From Candidatus Kerfeldbacteria bacterium (GTDB lineage Bacteria > Patescibacteriota > Patescibacteriia > SBBC01): a stretch of DNA of 6,433 nt. The notes under the pieces were generated by a model that saw only the letters and a program-made list of their open reading frames with translations, was not told where the DNA came from and did no database searches. Positions 5,424-6,433 of the stretch are shown piece after piece. The DNA is taken from NCBI GenBank assembly GCA_016204645.1, contig JACQKI010000029.1, forward strand, positions 1 to 6,433, given 5' to 3'. Position numbers and translations under genes: made by a program. Position 1 is the stretch's first letter. Every line of letters begins with the position of its first letter.

Positions 5424-6362
5424 ATTCATGAGCTTGAAAGTACATAAGACTTCATTCGGGGTTTTGCCATTGAGTCCACAGTGTTCCAGGTTGTTGTAGT
5501 CAGTATTCCACCTCGCCAGCTTCTGCTGCAAGTCAGCAAATGAGGTGAAGGTGTGGTGATCATAGAAAGATTCCTGATCAGAACGATGTGACCGTTCCAC
5601 GGTCCCATTCTGGGCTGGTTTGCCTGAATCAATGAGGTAGTGGGTGATCCCACGAGCAGCACAGAACTGATCAAAGGCGTGGATGGTTTTCACCGTCAGG
5701 TCGCTGCGTTTGGTCAGGTTGGTGTAGAAGTTGGTGAAGGTTGCATGATTGTCGGTCTTCACGGCCTTGATGGGATACGGGAACTGTCTGGTCACCGCTT
5801 CCAGGAACCGGAGTGCATGCCAGTTGTCCTGCTCGTCGTACACCGCCAAGTATCTCCAGCGTGACGCACAGTCAATGGCTGTATATTGGAAATACTGCCG
5901 TCTCTCAACGAATCCGGGCACATACTTCACATCAATCTCGATGAGCTCCCCTGGCCGGAGCGCGGCTTTGAGATACGTGTACTTCACTCTCCGGACGCGA
6001 TACTTCCGAACGAGCCGCTCGCTTTTCAGGATCTTGCCGATGGTACGTTCATGGAGGTGCAGGCCCCGTTTCGCCAACCGCCACTTGAGTTTCAGGGCAC
6101 AGAGCTTGGTTTCCTGCCGCAGCGCAATGACCTGTTCCTTGATCTGGATCGGTGTTTCATCCGGATGCGTCTTGGGTCTGGTTGAGTGTGGTTCCAGCCC
6201 GCCTGCACCGTTCCGTTTGTATGCCGCCACCCAGCGCTCCAGGCTGCGCTGCCCATACGGACAGAGCTTGGCTGCGTCCTTGAGCTTCACCTCGTGCCGA
6301 ACCGCAGGCAGCACCCATCGTAACCGTTCTTCCTTAATTGTTTTTGCCATACAGATTGCCAT
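5403..6362 (-). CDS. IS481-like DDE transposase (integrase core)
   Basis: This 319-residue protein has an N-terminal helix-turn-helix region at about 8-60 (LKDAAKLCPYGQRSLERWVAAYKR), a second DNA-binding part with a basic linker at about 72-130 (TIGKILKSERLVRKYRVRRVKY), and an RNase H-like rve core at about 138-290. The likely catalytic triad is Asp144 (IEIDVKYV), Asp204 (VKTDNHATF) and Glu256 (NGTVERSHR). The second-to-third spacing is 51 residues, longer than the roughly 35 typical of IS3/IS481, owing to an extra segment around 211-228. It catalyses cutting and joining of IS ends. No frameshift or internal stop is seen, so it may be active. The start is either ATG 6362 (AGGGA directly before it) or ATG 6350, five codons in, which leaves a longer spacing to the same AGGGA. 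The TAA stop lies in the left inverted repeat. Confidence 0.92.
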   Translation of the reverse strand: MAICMAKTIKEERLRWVLPAVRHEVKLKDAAKLCPYGQRSLERWVAAYKRNGAGGLEPHSTRPKTHPDETPIQIKEQVIALRQETKLCALKLKWRLAKRGLHLHERTIGKILKSERLVRKYRVRRVKYTYLKAALRPGELIEIDVKYVPGFVERRQYFQYTAIDCASRWRYLAVYDEQDNWHALRFLEAVTRQFPYPIKAVKTDNHATFTNFYTNLTKRSDLTVKTIHAFDQFCAARGITHYLIDSGKPAQNGTVERSHRSDQESFYDHHTFTSFADLQQKLARWNTDYNNLEHCGLNGKTPNEVLCTFKLMNPPNVRT

Positions 6363-6384
6363 TCCCTGAGTCTATCCATGGAAA

Positions 6385-6410
6385 CCGCCATATGTCTGTG
6401 CACATTACCA
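6385..6410 (-). repeat. Right terminal inverted repeat of the IS
   Basis: Read inward on the minus strand, it begins TGGTAATGTGCACAGACATA and ends TGGCGG, matching the left end as described there. It lies 23 bp upstream of the transposase ATG at 6362. Confidence 0.6.
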
Positions 6411-6433
6411 TCGGATCTTGCCAAAAACGGAAA

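Larger units (their letters stand above)
5399..6410. mobile_element. IS481-like insertion sequence, about 1.0 kb, tentative borders
   Basis: A single transposase gene fills the element and imperfect inverted repeats flank it. With these borders the element begins TG, ends CA, and is bounded by TCG on both sides (5396-5398 and 6411-6413; ATCG if the last A of the element is counted), a possible short target duplication. Borders at 5404 and 6404 are an alternative based on the best ungapped repeat. The length is normal for the IS481/IS3-like group. The element inserted just past the orphan gene's terminator, apparently without breaking a gene on the left; the right flank is too short to judge. 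Confidence 0.65.

Noticed and set aside
5749..6369. 206-codon plus-strand frame in the IS
   Set aside because: It is antisense to a transposase with intact DDE motifs.

Overview
The window most likely comes from the Patescibacteria (candidate phyla radiation). This rests on family resemblance recalled from memory, not on a search. The clues are a two-helix T4SS-type pilin next to a long VirD4/HerA-like ATPase, a short upstream protein of a type I associate with these genomes, a HIT protein with an HxHxK motif, and an IS481-like transposase with an extended DDE core. By eye the HIT end is moderate in GC and the middle of the window is clearly GC-richer.

Layout, left to right. Bases 1-429 are the 3' part of a HIT-family gene (+), cut by the window edge. 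Bases 430-696 hold no convincing gene but several inverted repeats. A complete tRNA-Asn(GUU) lies at 697-772 (-). Bases 773-980 hold a GC hairpin with a U-tract that reads as the terminator of the next operon. From 4440 down to 981 (-) runs a compact operon: a 174-aa unknown protein, an 858-aa membrane-anchored P-loop ATPase and a 118-aa pilin-like protein. The junctions are 2 nt apart and 1 nt overlapping. A near-consensus sigma70-type promoter (TTGAAA-17-TATAAT) sits just upstream. Back to back with it, a second promoter (TTGACT-16-TATGCT) drives a 227-aa exported orphan protein (4635-5318, +), which ends at a strong hairpin terminator. From about 5399 to 6410 lies an IS481-like insertion sequence with imperfect terminal inverted repeats and one transposase gene (-). 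The last 23 bases are flank.

How the genes work together (inference): the operon looks like a reduced type IV secretion or pilus module, with an ATPase that could power DNA or protein movement or pilin handling, a pilin-like membrane subunit, and a small accessory protein translated ahead of the ATPase. The orphan exported protein shares the intergenic control region with this operon but not its strand. The tRNA, the HIT gene and the IS appear functionally unrelated. I see no CRISPR array, rRNA, riboswitch of a known class, or defence system. The parts most likely to be undescribed are the 174-aa operon protein and the 227-aa exported protein.
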